A DNA stretch of 64,000 nucleotides, from contig NZ_LBNQ01000009.1 of the NCBI RefSeq assembly GCF_001005215.1, forward strand, positions 1-64,000, read 5' to 3'. Under the pieces are notes generated by a model, which made no database searches, was not told the origin of the DNA, and saw only the letters and a program-made list of their open reading frames with translations. The DNA comes from Lampropedia cohaerens. Its GTDB lineage: Bacteria > Pseudomonadota > Gammaproteobacteria > Burkholderiales > Burkholderiaceae_C. The translations under genes were made by a program, and so were the position numbers. Positions 63,878-64,000 of this stretch are shown one piece after another. Numbering within the stretch: position 1 is the first letter of the stretch; every line of letters begins with the position of its first letter.

Positions 63878-64000
63878 ATGCGCAGGTTCTCGGATAATGA
63901 CCGGTTGGCAACTTTGGAAGTGAGCGCGGTGAAACATCTGGCAGGGATAGATCAGGCAGGCCGCTGCAGGCGGTGGGCCGCCACATGGGCGGTATGGCTG
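63878..64000 (+). CDS. Possible start of a gene cut by the window end
   Basis: A frame opens at ATG 63878 (MRRFSDNDRLATLEVSAVKH) and runs to the edge, becoming Trp- and Ala-rich (RRWAATWAVWL) as if a membrane segment begins. A GTG at 63930 inside it, behind GGAAG, is an alternative start. There is too little sequence to name it. The 131 bases between 63747 and 63877 show no gene. Confidence 0.3.
   Translation, partial: MRRFSDNDRLATLEVSAVKHLAGIDQAGRCRRWAATWAVWL

Overview
The window looks like a chromosomal segment of a betaproteobacterium of the order Burkholderiales, most likely Comamonadaceae. This rests on the visibly GC-rich sequence, on gene neighbourhoods familiar from that group (pilR-ampD; argS followed by a SPOR-domain gene; yebC-purD-hemF-rsfS; divergent rpe/apaG; an lpxL pair divergent from metK; purE-purK-tsaC), and on the overall resemblance of the proteins. 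It is mostly housekeeping DNA with an accessory left end and several transport or catabolic islands. I recognised no tRNA, rRNA, CRISPR array or transposase gene.

Layout: (1) 1-1.9 kb is the tail of a two-partner-secretion / filamentous-haemagglutinin locus. It holds the C-terminus of a large exoprotein, a small lipoprotein, a second lipoprotein copy broken by one stop codon, and a frameshifted remnant of another exoprotein C-terminus. (2) 2-13 kb holds a Pro-rich secreted protein, ampD, a PilR-type regulator without an adjacent sensor, an acyl-CoA synthetase, a four-gene membrane-lipid/peptidase operon, arsC, a DUF4139 protein and an MBL-fold hydrolase. (3) 13-29 kb holds SPOR, argS, cysH, proA, yebC, purD, hemF, rsfS, rfbC/rfbA, a BON lipoprotein, rpe, apaG, thiL, two LpxL acyltransferases and metK. 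(4) 29-36 kb holds a gene-poor stretch, a frameshifted membrane-protein gene, a 23-residue membrane microprotein, rluE, a GNAT, an SGNH-like lipoprotein and tsaC-purK-purE. (5) 36-45 kb holds cnoX and the type IV pilus minor-pilin operon fimT-pilV-pilW-pilX-pilY1-pilE, a second FimT-like pseudopilin on the opposite strand, and a 269-bp MITE-like element with perfect 32-bp inverted ends. (6) 45-54 kb holds an MFS exporter and a six-gene operon (SDR, split transketolase, TRAP transporter) divergent from a LysR regulator, then an AEC transporter. (7) 54-59 kb holds a dipeptide/nickel-type ABC transporter with no binding-protein gene and alkB at its end. (8) 59-64 kb holds thiE divergent from a TPP-riboswitch-controlled thiS-thiG-thiF operon, hsp20, a creatininase-family protein and the possible start of one more gene.

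The signals that go beyond routine annotation are these. The metK leader can fold into one long hairpin that buries the metK Shine-Dalgarno sequence. The left-end toxin/immunity-like cassette shows decay and duplication. The SGNH lipoprotein has a glycine where the nucleophilic serine should be. A poly-G frameshift splits a conserved membrane protein. The MITE-like element is intact. Two direct repeats precede the minor-pilin operon. The TRAP/split-transketolase/SDR cluster has no obvious substrate. All functional calls come from reading the sequence; no database search or folding program was run.
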